Source: Atkinsonella hypoxylon (lineage: Eukaryota > Ascomycota > Sordariomycetes > Hypocreales > Clavicipitaceae). From it: 64,000 nt of DNA. Positions 1 through 10,740 of this stretch are shown in pieces. Position numbers and translations under genes: made by a program. The stretch spans positions 1-64,000 of the forward strand of contig JFHB01000176.1 in the NCBI GenBank assembly GCA_000729835.1, written 5' to 3'. Within the stretch, counting starts at the first letter, position 1. Every line of letters begins with the position of its first letter. A model generated the notes under the pieces. The model saw only the letters and a program-made list of their open reading frames with translations, searched no databases and had not been told where the DNA came from.

Positions 1-11
1 TTTTTTTTTTT

Positions 12-1350
12 TTTTTTTTCGGAATTACCTGGACCCACGGCACCTATCTACCTAGGTACCTAGGTATCTGATAGGTAGGGACCTAGGTACATAGGAACAT
101 CTATTTAGGTACCTGTCGTACGAGGTACTCGAACTCATCACACTACATCATGCCGGGATAGCAATGCGTAGGAAATTTCGGGTAATTAGTAGGTCTGATG
201 TCTTTGCCGCAAAGCACTCTTCTTTCTTTTGTTGCTTTGTTTTACCCAATCGACACCCCGGCCGTCAGTATGTATGCTTCAAAGCCAAGAGTGATCTGCG
301 GAATGTCTGACGTCTACAACCGTTATCTGTCCTCGGCCTTCCAGCAGCGCCCCAAACCGGTCAATGACTGCATGAAAGCTTCTGGCGAATCGTCAATGCA
401 GTACCCTGCGCGTACGGAGCAACGCGGCTCGATTCCTGAGACCATGGGTAATACCTGCCAAGCCTCTACCTTGTCGCTGAAGCTTTGACACAAATCCTAA
501 TTTTCTTCATCATGGCGGCAAGTTGTGCTACCCCAGAATACCAGCCTCAATTCCATCGCAATGCAACTGATGTAACACAAGCGCCGCCGTCGGTATCGAA
601 TCGAAAGCTATCTCCTTAGAAACGATAAGGCCCGGGTACTTTCGTGACCCATAGCCTGCCTGGCTCGTGCGCGAAAGCTTGAGCTCCTTCCAGTTGCCGC
701 TATAACTAAATAGAGGACTCAATGTAAGTTTTTTATATGATCGCTGATGCTTATTTTGTAGTGTAGATTAGGGGTCATCTGGAAAGAGATAAGATAAGAG
801 TGGCGTGTGTGGGCCGGGCTCATCCACCTGCGGGACACCAAATTCGGTTAGCGAGCGGCGTGGCGGGTGGACCTATCAAGTGCCTATCAGCTTTTGATTG
901 GCCGAATTGAATCTGTGTTGCCAGTACTAGTAATCTACCTACAGTGGGTCCAGGTAATTCAAAAAAAAGCCCAACACAGCGTAGGTATCGCGAAATCTGC
1001 AGGAAACTTTATACAGTGTTTACGATGCGAATTTTACAGTAATTAAGTTAGAATGTAATTGAAGGATTCTTTAGTTAATTCTATATTAACTAGTATTGCT
1101 AATACTTAGTGTACCACCCGTCTGCGTTAATAACGGCCTTGGCATCGATTGACGCGATGTGGATATCTACAAAAATACGATGGATATTTTTCGGAATTAC
1201 CTGGGACCCACTGTACCTATGATTATTACGCAGCGCCTAACACGGCTATACCGAATTCGGTGTCCCGCACTTGGACGAACCCGGCTCGAACTGACATTTA
1301 TCTTGGTCTAGGTAGAACTTGGAAGATCTTGTAAGTTGTTGATTTACATT
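12..1350. repeat. Decayed inverted-repeat element(s) at the left edge
   Basis: An 18-base motif GGAATTACCTGGACCCAC at 21-38 recurs reverse-complemented at 944-960, both edged by T (or A) runs. A third forward copy lies at about 1191-1211. The stretch 720-968 also resembles, in inverse orientation, 1187-1350: both contain GGTGTCCCGCA next to a GCCCGG/ACCCGG block and end near AGATAAG/CTTATCT-like sequence. The spacer 969-1186 is AT-rich with TA-rich words. I read this as one or two degraded terminal-inverted-repeat elements. I saw no intact transposase and no convincing gene; short open frames here are not supported. Confidence 0.5.
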
Positions 1351-1440
1351 ATCTATCTTTTTGCCCATTTGGGCCATCAATACTGCAATCCACATAAGCC
1401 AACCGACAGACTGCTGAACTATCTAGCTGACTCGGAACGT

Positions 1441-3115
1441 TCATTCTGTCCACCGCTGCCCGTGGCAATCTGGCTCTGTAAAAGACATCGAAGCGACCCA
1501 TGGAATTTCCCCAGCACTATACCGTTGTAACGGCAAACTATAAGGCATTCGTAATCCTATCAAGCCTGTATCAGGAATTCCTGCATCGGAAGTTGGGTTA
1601 GGAAAATCAGACCGAAATGTTCCTACCATAGACGCGTTCTCATCAAGAAGTTCCGGCCACACCAGTACACCAAGTTCCCAGGAAGCAATTCTTATCTCTC
1701 CCGTGGGCTTCGCGGTCTCGCCCCATGCTTGCTTGGAAATATTAGCAGATGTGAGCATAGCCCAGTCTATAGATTTGTTTTCATTATAGCGTATATAAGT
1801 TTTGATGTGTGGCGCCGCACGATTCCTTCCGCTGTTCTGAACGTCGACATTTGGAGGGATAACTGTCTCGTTAGAAGGAGGGAAAAAAAAAATTTCGGAC
1901 AGAGGATCCGCAAGCTTACCGACTCCGTGTTCACTATCATTGGCCCAGTGATAAAAAATTGGTTGCAGGTAGCTTAGTTGCTGCGCTTGCTGAGTAGATT
2001 GGATTCTGGTGTGGATGGACCCGCCTGAGGCATATCCATCAAGAGATCTTCTGATTTCGTCTGGGGTAGTGAATACAATCTTGAAAGCTGGTCGTTGCAT
2101 CATATTATTCTGACAACAGGCCAGAGAGTCAAATAGTGTCTTTTGGAGCCATGTGTCCTTTCCACCTAAGGTCGCAATGGATGAGATCTGGACGACGATT
2201 TCTGCGCTACCTTCTTGACATTTTAGGGCCTTGAGATATCTTTTTGCTGCAGGCCACCCGAATGGCGTGCATGAAAGGTCGTTCATATCATGCCTTCCAG
2301 GTACACTTGCTATTAATGCTGCCCTCACAGCCGTAAAGTCGTAGTTACTGAGTTTGTCTGCTAGAGGTCCACAGGTCACTCGCCGGCTGTCGTACGATCT
2401 TAAATACGTCATCATGTCAGCCTTGAAACGCTCACCACTGCCGATTTTCAAATCTTCATAAGAGGCTACGGGCTTGACGCCTTGCCCAAGTCTCGACAGA
2501 CGCGGTGATCTCCAGACCGCGTTGGTCATGTTTGTCCAGTCCTTACGTATCATATTTGCTGTGTGTATGATGATCTCTGCCGTATCGTCGTGCCGAAACA
2601 GTATCATCATTTTTGAATGATGAGTTCCAAACATTTCCGGCATTGGAGCTACGTGAAGTTTGACGTTTCCATATGCGGCTGCCTCTATCTGGTATATGAT
2701 ATTAGGGGCCTGAGAAGCGTGTTGCGCTCTGGGGCTGGAAACTTACCGAAAGAGCCAGCTTTTGCGGGTCATCCCGTTTCCAAAATCCATGCACAACATG
2801 TACATCGACGAGATGCCTCGTGTCCGGGTCAAAAGCGTCCATCAAGAAAGTAACGTCATGCAAGTAGTTGAACTCCCAGCATTCGCCAATGAGCGGATCT
2901 CCAAGAATGTCTTTGAGTGTTATGGCATCTTGATTCAATTCTTCGGGAAGGTCCCTAATCCAGGTAAGTTGCCAAGGCGACTTGAGACAGCGCACTCCTA
3001 GACGTCTGTTCTTCCGTGGTGGACTGATCGGTGTAGATAGAGATCTTGGTCGTTCTTCCTCATCGACGAAATCCCCTCGCTGACGTTTTTGGGGTGGCTT
3101 CATAGTGAACAGCAA
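1441..3115 (-). CDS. tdp1: Tyrosyl-DNA phosphodiesterase 1 (Tdp1)
   Basis: Removes 3'-phosphotyrosyl adducts such as stalled topoisomerase I from DNA ends; it acts in the nucleus and belongs to the phospholipase D superfamily. Two exons: 3115-2747 and 2688-1441, with a 58-nt GT-AG intron (donor GTAAGT) in phase 0, giving 538 aa, close to the usual family length. The first catalytic HxK lies in GTHHSKMM (H147, K149) and the second in HIKTYIR (H417, K419), followed by LTSANISKQAWG and ELGVLVWPE, as in known Tdp1. The C-terminus ends with the family-typical PWV...DCHGQRW block. The N-terminal ~50 residues are basic and probably disordered. The start at 3115 is the first Met of the open exon; Met5 is an alternative. 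It is divergent from the PDI gene. Family assignment is firm. Confidence 0.95.
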
Positions 3116-4056
3116 GCGTCCGTGTAATCAATAGTCTGATGAGCGGATGGACTATCTTCTGTCCACTATTGATGTGCCAAAACCTTGTTTCACAAATGCA
3201 CAAGGAATGTTATTCATTTTTTTTAGCATATAATTCCATTCGAGCTGTATGTAAAGTCGATATTTTTATTGCAGCCGGACCCTAAGCTATCGTGGATATG
3301 ATGCTGTTGCTGGAGCGTCGTCGCATCTTGGAAACTTTCACATGCCACAGGTGCCGTGAACGAACCTCTCGATCGTCTGAGGTATGGTTGCTGCGGAAGG
3401 GGCCTGAGTATATCAAAAGACCGATTGGAGTGTACGGTATATACGTTGAAATTCGCTCTTTAAATTTATGGTTAAAGAGCGACAAGATACGAACGATGCG
3501 CTTGGTAAGTGCTTGACGACGTCCTGAAGGGCGATTTGTGTATCAACCGTGGCGGTGCAAGGGACATGCGAGAGATCACCAGCCACAGCGCTCCCGATTC
3601 CGGATGACAGGTGGCGCGTGGCAACGTTCCCTTGTCTCGCCAGTCTGTCCCCTGGCTGGCGATGTTTCTGTCTGTTCCTTGCCCTCTTCACCCTTTGCTG
3701 CGCCGTTATCATCTGACCCATTAAGTTCATCCTGACGGTATCGAGGTTTCGCCTGGGAGCGATCCCATCTCGGCTGCTGTCACTCATTTTCTATGCCACT
3801 GCATTGTCGACTTGATCCGTCACGCAGTCGACTCCCGGTGCACCCATCTCGACTTGAACTCTCCTATATATTGCTGTGCCTTCCACCGTCTATCGCTAAC
3901 TTCATTCGACCACTGGCATTTTATCGATGAGTATTTTGATCTAAGGATTCCATCGTTTTGGTTGTCACTACTCTTCTTTTATCTCACTTCGCTGCATTAA
4001 CTGTTCGGTTGGACCAAGGTGGCACCGTACTCGACACAGTGCCTTAAATCGCACCC
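3116..4056. promoter_or_regulatory. Divergent intergenic region, Tdp1 / PDI
   Basis: This 941-bp gap lies between two outward-facing genes and must carry both promoters. It is CT-rich toward the PDI start (3800-4000). Short open frames on both strands (for example 3413-3787 minus) have no recognisable domain, so I do not call them. Confidence 0.5.
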
Positions 4057-6345
4057 ATGAGACTCAGCCTTCTGTCGCTTCTGGCCAGCGCATTGGCGTT
4101 GGTCAAGGCAGAACGAGTCATCAACTTAGGATCCGATGCTTCCCTTACCAAAGATACTATCTTCAATTCCAAACCAGTTCCACCCCTCCTGGAGCTGACA
4201 CTAACGAACTGGAAAGAAGAATGCAACAAAACTAAATGGCTGGTCGTCAAACATTATAGGTAGAGCAACATTCAATGCCTTCAGTTTATTTATTTATTTA
4301 TTCCATGTACTCACCTATGAGTCAACAGTCCATACTGCGGGCACTGTCAGGCTTTCGCCCCGACATATCAAACCTTATACGAGTTCTATTACACGTCCGA
4401 AACCAAAGACGGCTCAAGCTTTGAGAAATACTACGATTTCCGATTTGGCATGCTTGACTGCACAATGCATGCAGACCTATGTAACGATCACGAGGTTGCA
4501 TCCTTCCCTACAACCACCCTCTACGAAAATTGCCAAATGTCAGATTTCGTGGCCGGTGCAAAAAATATTACAGTAATCAGTGGATTGGTCGAGCAAGGAC
4601 TCGAGAAAGAAAGGCCCGGTTCCCGGCCGAAGACATTGGAGTTACCCGAACCTGGCGATACGAGTTTCCCCAAATTTGATGCATCGAAATCTTCTGGAGA
4701 TTCTTCATCAAAACTTGACGTCAGTGCTGGTGGGGATTCAAAGGGAAAATCCGCCCATGAAACTTCCAGCAAGAGCGCTGATGAGGGGCTGTCCGACAAG
4801 CCCTCCGGAAACGGCTGGAAAGTTCCCACTGCTGGGGAATTAGAGAAGGATCGAAAGCCCAAGAAACCAGCAGTTGCACCGAATAAGGAAGGCGTTTCTG
4901 TTGACCTGACTGCTGAAAGCTTCCAGAAGCTGGTCACACAGACTCAGGATGCATGGTTCATCAAGTTCTATGCCCCATGGTGTCATCATTGTCAGGCTAT
5001 GGCACCGATCTGGCAACAGCTCGCTAAAACTATGCAAGGGAAGTTGAATATTGGTGAGGTTAACTGCGACAAAGAATCCCGATTGTGCAAGGATGTCCAT
5101 GCTACGGCATACCCAACAATCATTTTTTTCAAAGGCGGCGAAAGAGCTGACTACACCGGCTTACGAGGACTGGGCGATTTCGTTCAGTTTGCTGAGAAAG
5201 CCGTTGATCTCGCAAGCGGGATACCCGATGTCAATGCAACGTCCTTCAAGGCACTTGAGGAGAAGGAAGATGTAATTTTTGTCTACTTTTACGACCATGC
5301 CACAACGAGTGAGGATTTCAGAGCGTTGGAGAGACTTCCTCTTAGCCTGATTGGTCACGCTAAGCTTGTTAAAACGAATGATGCTAAGCTCTATGACCGT
5401 TTCAAAATCACGACCTGGCCACGACTGTTGGTGTCTCGCGAGGGCAGACCTACTTATTATCCTCCGATCACACCCGACGAGATGCGCGATAAGAATGCCG
5501 TCTTAGACTGGATGAGATCTGTATGGTTGCCACTGGTTCCCGAGGTAAATCCTTCCAATGCTCGACAAATTTTTGATGGCAAGATTGTCGTTTTGGGAAT
5601 CTTGAGCCACGCGGACAAAAATGCCTTTGCCGGATCTCTCCGCGAGATGAAGAGTGCAGCCAACGAATGGATGGACAGACAGATTCAAGAGTTCCAACTG
5701 GAACGTAAGAAGTTGAGGGACTCGAAACAAATGAGAATTGAAGAGGCTGAGGATCGAGATGATCAGCGGGCGTTGCGGGCAGCCAAAGCTATTCGAATAG
5801 ACATGAACAACTCTGGTCGCAAGGAAGTTGGTTTTGCATGGGTTGATGGTGATTACTGGCAACGTTGGATCCGTCAAACATATGGTATCGATGTCAAAGA
5901 TGGAGAGAAGATCATCATCAATGATGAAGATGTGAGTCAACAGACGGTCAATGGGTCTCGGCATTCCTACGTGCTTGTTTACTAACTTGAATGGCAGAAC
6001 CGTCGATACTGGGACCAGACTGTGACTGGCAACTACATCATGGTTAGTCGCACATCCCTCATGGAGACGCTGGACAAGATTGTGTACGGTCCCCATGTGA
6101 TTAAGTACAAGCTCACCGTTTCCACAATGGAGAAAATCTTGTTTGACATCAAGATTGCCTTTGTTGAGCATCCCTACCTGTCTATGGGCTGCGTGCTTGG
6201 TGTGGCTTTCGGTATCTACTCATGGCTACGTGGTCGTCGCAGGGGGCGTGGTGGCCATTTCAGGCTCGACGACACCATGGGAATCAAAGATCTCAAAGAG
6301 GGTCTCCTCGGAATGAACGGAAATCAAAATACGAAAGCCGACTAA
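4057..6345 (+). CDS. Transmembrane protein disulfide isomerase (Eps1-like)
   Basis: ER-resident thiol oxidoreductase helping oxidative folding and quality control of secretory proteins. Three exons: 4057-4259, 4329-5931, 5998-6345, with introns of 69 and 66 nt, giving 717 aa. A signal peptide (MRLSLLSLLASALALVKA) is followed by a first thioredoxin domain with CGHC (C71-C74), where the splice joins KHY to SPYCGHC. A Ser/Lys-rich linker and a second thioredoxin domain with APWCHHC (C286-C289) follow, then further thioredoxin-like folds. A hydrophobic segment near residues 660-680 precedes a basic GRRRGRG cytosolic tail. This layout matches yeast EPS1 and fungal transmembrane PDIs; no HDEL signal is present, as expected for a membrane-anchored form. 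Orthology to EPS1 is inferred from architecture, so no symbol is given. Confidence 0.92.
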
Positions 6346-7198
6346 ATGCGACACTGTATATCTTGTGGGAATCGCTATTTTCCATTTTCTCTTCCTGGTT
6401 TTGTTTTGGAAAATAAAGCACTTTGCAACGATAGCATACCTCGGGGGTTTTAATATTCGTCAGAAGAAGCGGCAGTGTAAGAGGAGGAATCGGCTAGTGT
6501 TGCGCGCAGGTGCGCGCAGGGTCTAGTCAAGACACTTTGTGAGCGGGCACAATACTGGCGCAGCCTTCCACAGGCACCTCCAAGATGGAATGGGTATGGG
6601 CAGACCGATGGACTTTTTACAGAGTTAGCTTCTGTGTGGAAGATATGCTGCAGCTACTCGAGTTGGCCCCTTTGGAAGAGTACAGTTAAGTGGACATGGA
6701 GTTTTGGGGTCACTGGGTTGGTTCTTTATTTATGACATTACAGAGATCAATAGAAGCTTGATGAGAATAGCGTTCGATGGTACATGGAGAAGTGCTATTA
6801 CGCTATTACGAGGCGACACCAGGAAAGGAACGTTACGGGAAAACGCATTGTCGAGCTGTGACAACATGATGACACCGATCTGGTGTTCTGATGTTCTTCT
6901 TTTTCCCCAAAATTTTGTTTGTACAGAGCACCGGCTGAGAGAAGAATGGAGGTTCCACCGTCTAGATGCAATGTCCATCTTGAGTTTGGCAGCCGTGAAG
7001 TTTGACAACCAACCTAACTATGAGAGGGACATTTCAGCGGCGACATATCCACCCGTGAGCACTAGTAACCAATGAGCAGTCTGCGCAGCACTGTAGATGC
7101 AAATGCGTCTTGAGATGCTCGGTCAAGCACCTCAATTTCGAACCACTGTTGCATGGCCTGCATGTGTTTGAGGTGAGGACTAGACATCTTAGTGATGG

Positions 7199-7230
<32 letters not shown>

Positions 7231-7668
7231 AACATTCCCTTGTCCCAATCGCAAAGACACAATTTGTATAATTTGATTTGGCAATACCTGCACAACACCT
7301 CGAGACCAATCTGGTGAGTCCTCGTGTTGTTGTTCCAACTTGTGTCAGCTTGTGTGATTCGACAGTGGTCATGACAGCTGACAGCTGTCAAAGTTTGCTG
7401 CCCAGCTGCCCGCCAGTGTTGGCTCACCGTTTTGGCGGATCGGACCGTACGTAGCTCAGGCGTTGGTCGGCAAGCCTCTCTCTGCCTTCCGAGTCACAGC
7501 CGAAGCTAAATGAATCGCCGACACTGCACTAGCCGAAACATCTCGACAACCATTCAAAAAAGACAGTGCCGGTGTTGACAAAACAAAATTCATTGAAGCT
7601 CACGCCTCATCTGTCAACGAACCATCTCTTCACCCAAAGTCTTCCTTAATCGCCTCTCTTAGCCGACT
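6346..7668. other. Intergenic region, PDI to GNAT gene
   Basis: About 1.3 kb. The first 100 bases look like PDI 3' UTR (T-rich, then AATAAA at about 6412). A (CTG)n run of about ten units sits at 7198-7229. A duplicated GCGCGCAGG word lies near 6505. I see no supported gene. Confidence 0.5.
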
Positions 7669-8345
7669 ATGTCGCCGTCCGGCATTGTCCTCCCCTTCAG
7701 CCCCGAGGAGCATTCTCATCTCACACCATACCTAGCAGCCATACACGCCTCTTGCATAACGCACGACCGCATCATTGCCACTTTCCTACCACCTCTATCA
7801 CACGAGAAGCTATTGGCATGGTGGAAAGAGAGAATAGCGGAGGTCAACGAGGGCAGAAGGTGCATCTGGATTCTGTTCACTGAGACCGATGCAAGTGTGA
7901 AACCAAAAGGTCCGGAGGTGATGGGCGTGGTGATGCTCGCTATGCCGTACTCTGAGACAGGTGCTTTCCGGGGTTACGTTGAAAAGCTACTGGTTCATAA
8001 GGCACACAGGGGGGAAAGGTGGTGCTAGAGCGCTGATGGGGGTGCTGGAGGCAGAGCTTCTTCGATGGGGAGAAAATTGCTGGTAAGTCCACGGTTTCTC
8101 TCGACAGTCCTTTGTCCGTTCCGCTGGACGAAGTTGCAAGGGAGATCAGGGCAAAAGACAGCCGAAGAATGAAAGAATGACAGCTGACATGTTGTCTGTA
8201 GTTCCTCGATACGGAGGCAGGCGGTGTTGCTGAGACGGTCTATAGAAAATTGGGGTATATCGAGCTGGGCAAGGTGCCAGCTTACGGGATGAGTCCGACG
8301 GGAGGGTTGAAGGATGGGACATTTTTCTACAAGCAACTTCAGTAA
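7669..8345 (+). pseudogene. GNAT-family N-acetyltransferase with two compensating frameshifts
   Basis: Encodes a small fungal GNAT (acetyl-CoA-dependent acetyltransferase, substrate unknown). Exons 7669-8082 and 8202-8345 are joined by a 119-nt GTAAGT...TAG intron; both ends are in one frame, but that frame meets TAG at about 8027. The acetyl-CoA loop, which should read RGKGGARAL, is in the +1 frame after a run of six G (about 7989-7994). Dropping one G restores it, and the frame returns near the AGAAAATTG run (about 8071-8079) just before the donor. Exon 2 reads cleanly: LDTEAGG, then VYRKLGY and the C-terminus FFYKQLQ. Two opposite one-base slips at homopolymers suggest assembly error; real inactivation or strain polymorphism cannot be excluded. 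Confidence 0.75.
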
Positions 8346-8361
8346 TAGAAACTGATGACGG

Positions 8362-8386
8362 TTTTTTTTTTTTTTTTTTTTTTTTT
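8362..8386 (+). other. 25-nt T homopolymer just after a stop codon
   Basis: An uninterrupted run of 25 T begins 17 bases after the GNAT stop. It is one of several long T runs on the sense strand just past coding ends in this window; a 3'-UTR poly-U tract is plausible but unproven. Confidence 0.6.
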
Positions 8387-9000
8387 CCCTTCATTGACGA
8401 CCTTTATGAATGCACAATGCATCCACGAGACACAAATTATGGTGTATCCAAGAATCCTTCAGTACGGCATGAAGCGTGGATCGTACGCTGGGCCTGGCAT
8501 CGTCACGGTTTGGCAACGGCGAATCCAGGCTCAATAGTCAGTTGCTACTCTCTACTCGGTACAAAAGTAGGCGGACTCTGCCACTTGTTCCGAGCTAACG
8601 AAAGGTCGAATGACAAAATCCCGCGCACCTGTTTGCCGGGCCGGAGTTCCACAACCTGGATGGAGTCTGGACCCCAGCAAGCGGGAGAATTTGTCTCGAT
8701 CAGGCAGGCCTCTATTTTAATTAATGCTAACTAACTAACTAATGGCTTTGTCGGCACGGATGACAAGGTGTAAGATAAGACGGAGGGGGAAACATTGCCC
8801 GCGCAGGACTAGCCTTGGATGATGGGCAGATGGGCAAATGGGCAGATGGATGGACAATACAATACGCCTTGCATTTTGGCCAAGAGCTGGTGATTCCGTG
8901 TCTCTTTTATTGCCTCTACTCCCGCGAGAAACACCCGGCTTGGGCTCGAGAGCAACGAGACGGGCAGGAAATATCGTGAACCCGAGTTCAATTGCAAACG
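8387..9000. other. Intergenic region, GNAT to RNase T2
   Basis: About 600 bases upstream of the secreted RNase gene. It has a GGGCAGATGGGCAAATG-type short tandem repeat near 8821-8850 and no supported gene. Confidence 0.5.
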
Positions 9001-10413
9001 ATGCATTGCACAGGCTTTGTGCTGGCCGTCGCCGCATTGGCTGAGATGGCGGCGGCGGGATTGTATCCTGGCATTACGCCCGACAACCACACTTGTGTAA
9101 TCGGTACGTCTAATGCTATTCTTCAGAGGCATCCTCATCCTGTAAAGAAGGTAACTACCTTACTTACTGATACCACGTCCCCCAATCCAGACGAGCCAGT
9201 GCTTTCCTGCTCATGCAAGGCCAATCCCGAAAAGGTCGATACCTGCTGTACTGAAACCTACGGAGGACTCCTGGTACGTCAAAACACCAAGGTAGCCAAT
9301 CGCCATTGTCAAACGCAGAGAACTTACACAGTCCCGCAGGTCGCTACCCAACTCTGGGATACCTTCACTGGTCTCGAGAGCAAAGGCCAGGTCTACCCCA
9401 AGGACGCGTGGTCGATTCACGGCCTGTGGCCCGGTACGTGATGAGCTGAGCCGCCGGTGCCCTTTCGCAGCCAAGAACCACCGATGGCTAACTAGTTCAC
9501 TAACCTTGTACACAGATTTCTGCAACGGTGCGACTTCCAACCTTTTGTCCGACGCTCGGTTGCAAAGCAAGTTCGGGGGGTTTTTTTTTGGGTGTTTTTT
9601 TTTTTTTTTTTTTCTTTTTTTCCCTTAGTTAACTTGATGTCCACCCGCTAGGTTCGTACACGCAGTACTGCGATCTGAGCCGACAATATGATCCCGACCC
9701 TTCTCCCAACACACCCAACGGCAAGCCCAACGGCACGCCTGTGCCTCCCTACACAGGCGAGCCGATCGATAGGTGGTTCGGGCCCTACGGCAAGCTCGAT
9801 CTCCTGGCCTACATGAACAAGTACTGGGTGAACCAGCACGACCCCAACTGGGCCTTCTGGGCGCACGAGTTCTCCAAGCACGCCACGTGCTACTCTACCT
9901 TTCAGAAACCGTGCTTTGTAAGTTTGCTTTTTTTTTTTTTTTCCTTTTTTTTTTTCCTTTCTTCCCAAGCATGTTTCCCGCTAATCTTTTCCCCGCTAGG
10001 GCCCCAAGGCCTCCCAGCACGAAGACCTCTTCACCTTCTTCGAAACAGTCATCAGGTGGCAGCGCAGACTTCCCACCTTTCGCTGGCTCGCAGATGCGGG
10101 AATCCGGCCTTCCAATCAGACGGGTTACACCTACGCTGACATTCAGGCCGCGCTGACCGGGGGATTCGGCCGCTCTGCCTACGTGGGCTGCGGCGGTCCC
10201 AGCTTCAACCAGACTGAGGCAGGTAGGGGCTCCCTGGACAATGGGTACACCGAGCTGTACGAAGTCTGGTACTTCTACCACGTTCGCGGAACGCCCCAGG
10301 GTGCCGATGGGGAGAAGCTTGATGCTGACGCGGCAGGTGGGCGGTTGACGACGTGTGCTCGGGCTGAGGGTGCGGTGAAGTACTATGAGAGAAGTAAGGG
10401 CAGCGAGGACTGA
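9001..10413 (+). CDS. Secreted T2-family ribonuclease
   Basis: An endoribonuclease that cleaves single-stranded RNA through a 2',3'-cyclic phosphate, probably extracellular or vacuolar (RNA scavenging). Six exons: 9001-9103, 9191-9273, 9340-9433, 9516-9527 (12 nt), 9652-9917, 10000-10413, giving 323 aa, all phases consistent. The N-terminus MHCTGFVLAVAALAEMAAAG looks like a signal peptide. The first catalytic block is SIHGLWPDFCNG (H89). The second is FWAHEFSKHATC (H169, E170, K173, H174), the form usual in fungal T2 enzymes. Cysteines are abundant, including CSC and TCC near the N-terminus. Two introns carry long T runs. The start is the ATG at 9001 because the upstream in-frame codons lack ATG. 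It is convergent with Sec62. Confidence 0.93.
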
Positions 10414-10740
10414 ACCCTTTGAACGGAATGCTGTCGGAAATAGAAGAGGAGATGATGCACTGTGTTTGGTGATTGTGTCGAATAAGAGCTGGCTTTCTCA
10501 ATATATACATGCACACGAGACAGAAATAGTTATAAAAAAATCAAAAAAAATAAAAGATCCGCTTCTTGATTTTATTTTATTTTTCTCATCGACCTCGAAA
10601 AAAAATCCTGCGCCACCAGTCCCTGACACTATGCATTAAAAGAGATACTAGGACGCCGTCGCGATCGAAAAAAAAAAAAAAAAAAAAAACCATGATCTTG
10701 CGGTTCCACATGACATCCTTCCCTTGATCAACCGTCCTCT
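10414..10740. other. Convergent 3' regions, RNase T2 / Sec62
   Basis: Shared 3' UTR space. A 22-nt A run at 10668-10689 is a T run on the Sec62 sense strand, 51 bases past its stop. Further A-rich patches lie at 10530-10560. No gene is seen. Confidence 0.5.
10668..10689 (-). other. 22-nt T homopolymer downstream of Sec62
   Basis: A run of A on the plus strand, T on the Sec62 sense strand, 51 bases beyond the stop codon. Confidence 0.6.

Noticed and set aside
198..722. Open frames of 96 and 64 codons near the left edge
   Set aside because: No domain and no plausible splice continuation; they lie in repeat-like DNA.
3292..3787. Overlapping open frames on both strands upstream of the PDI gene
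   Set aside because: No recognisable motif; they fall in a divergent promoter.
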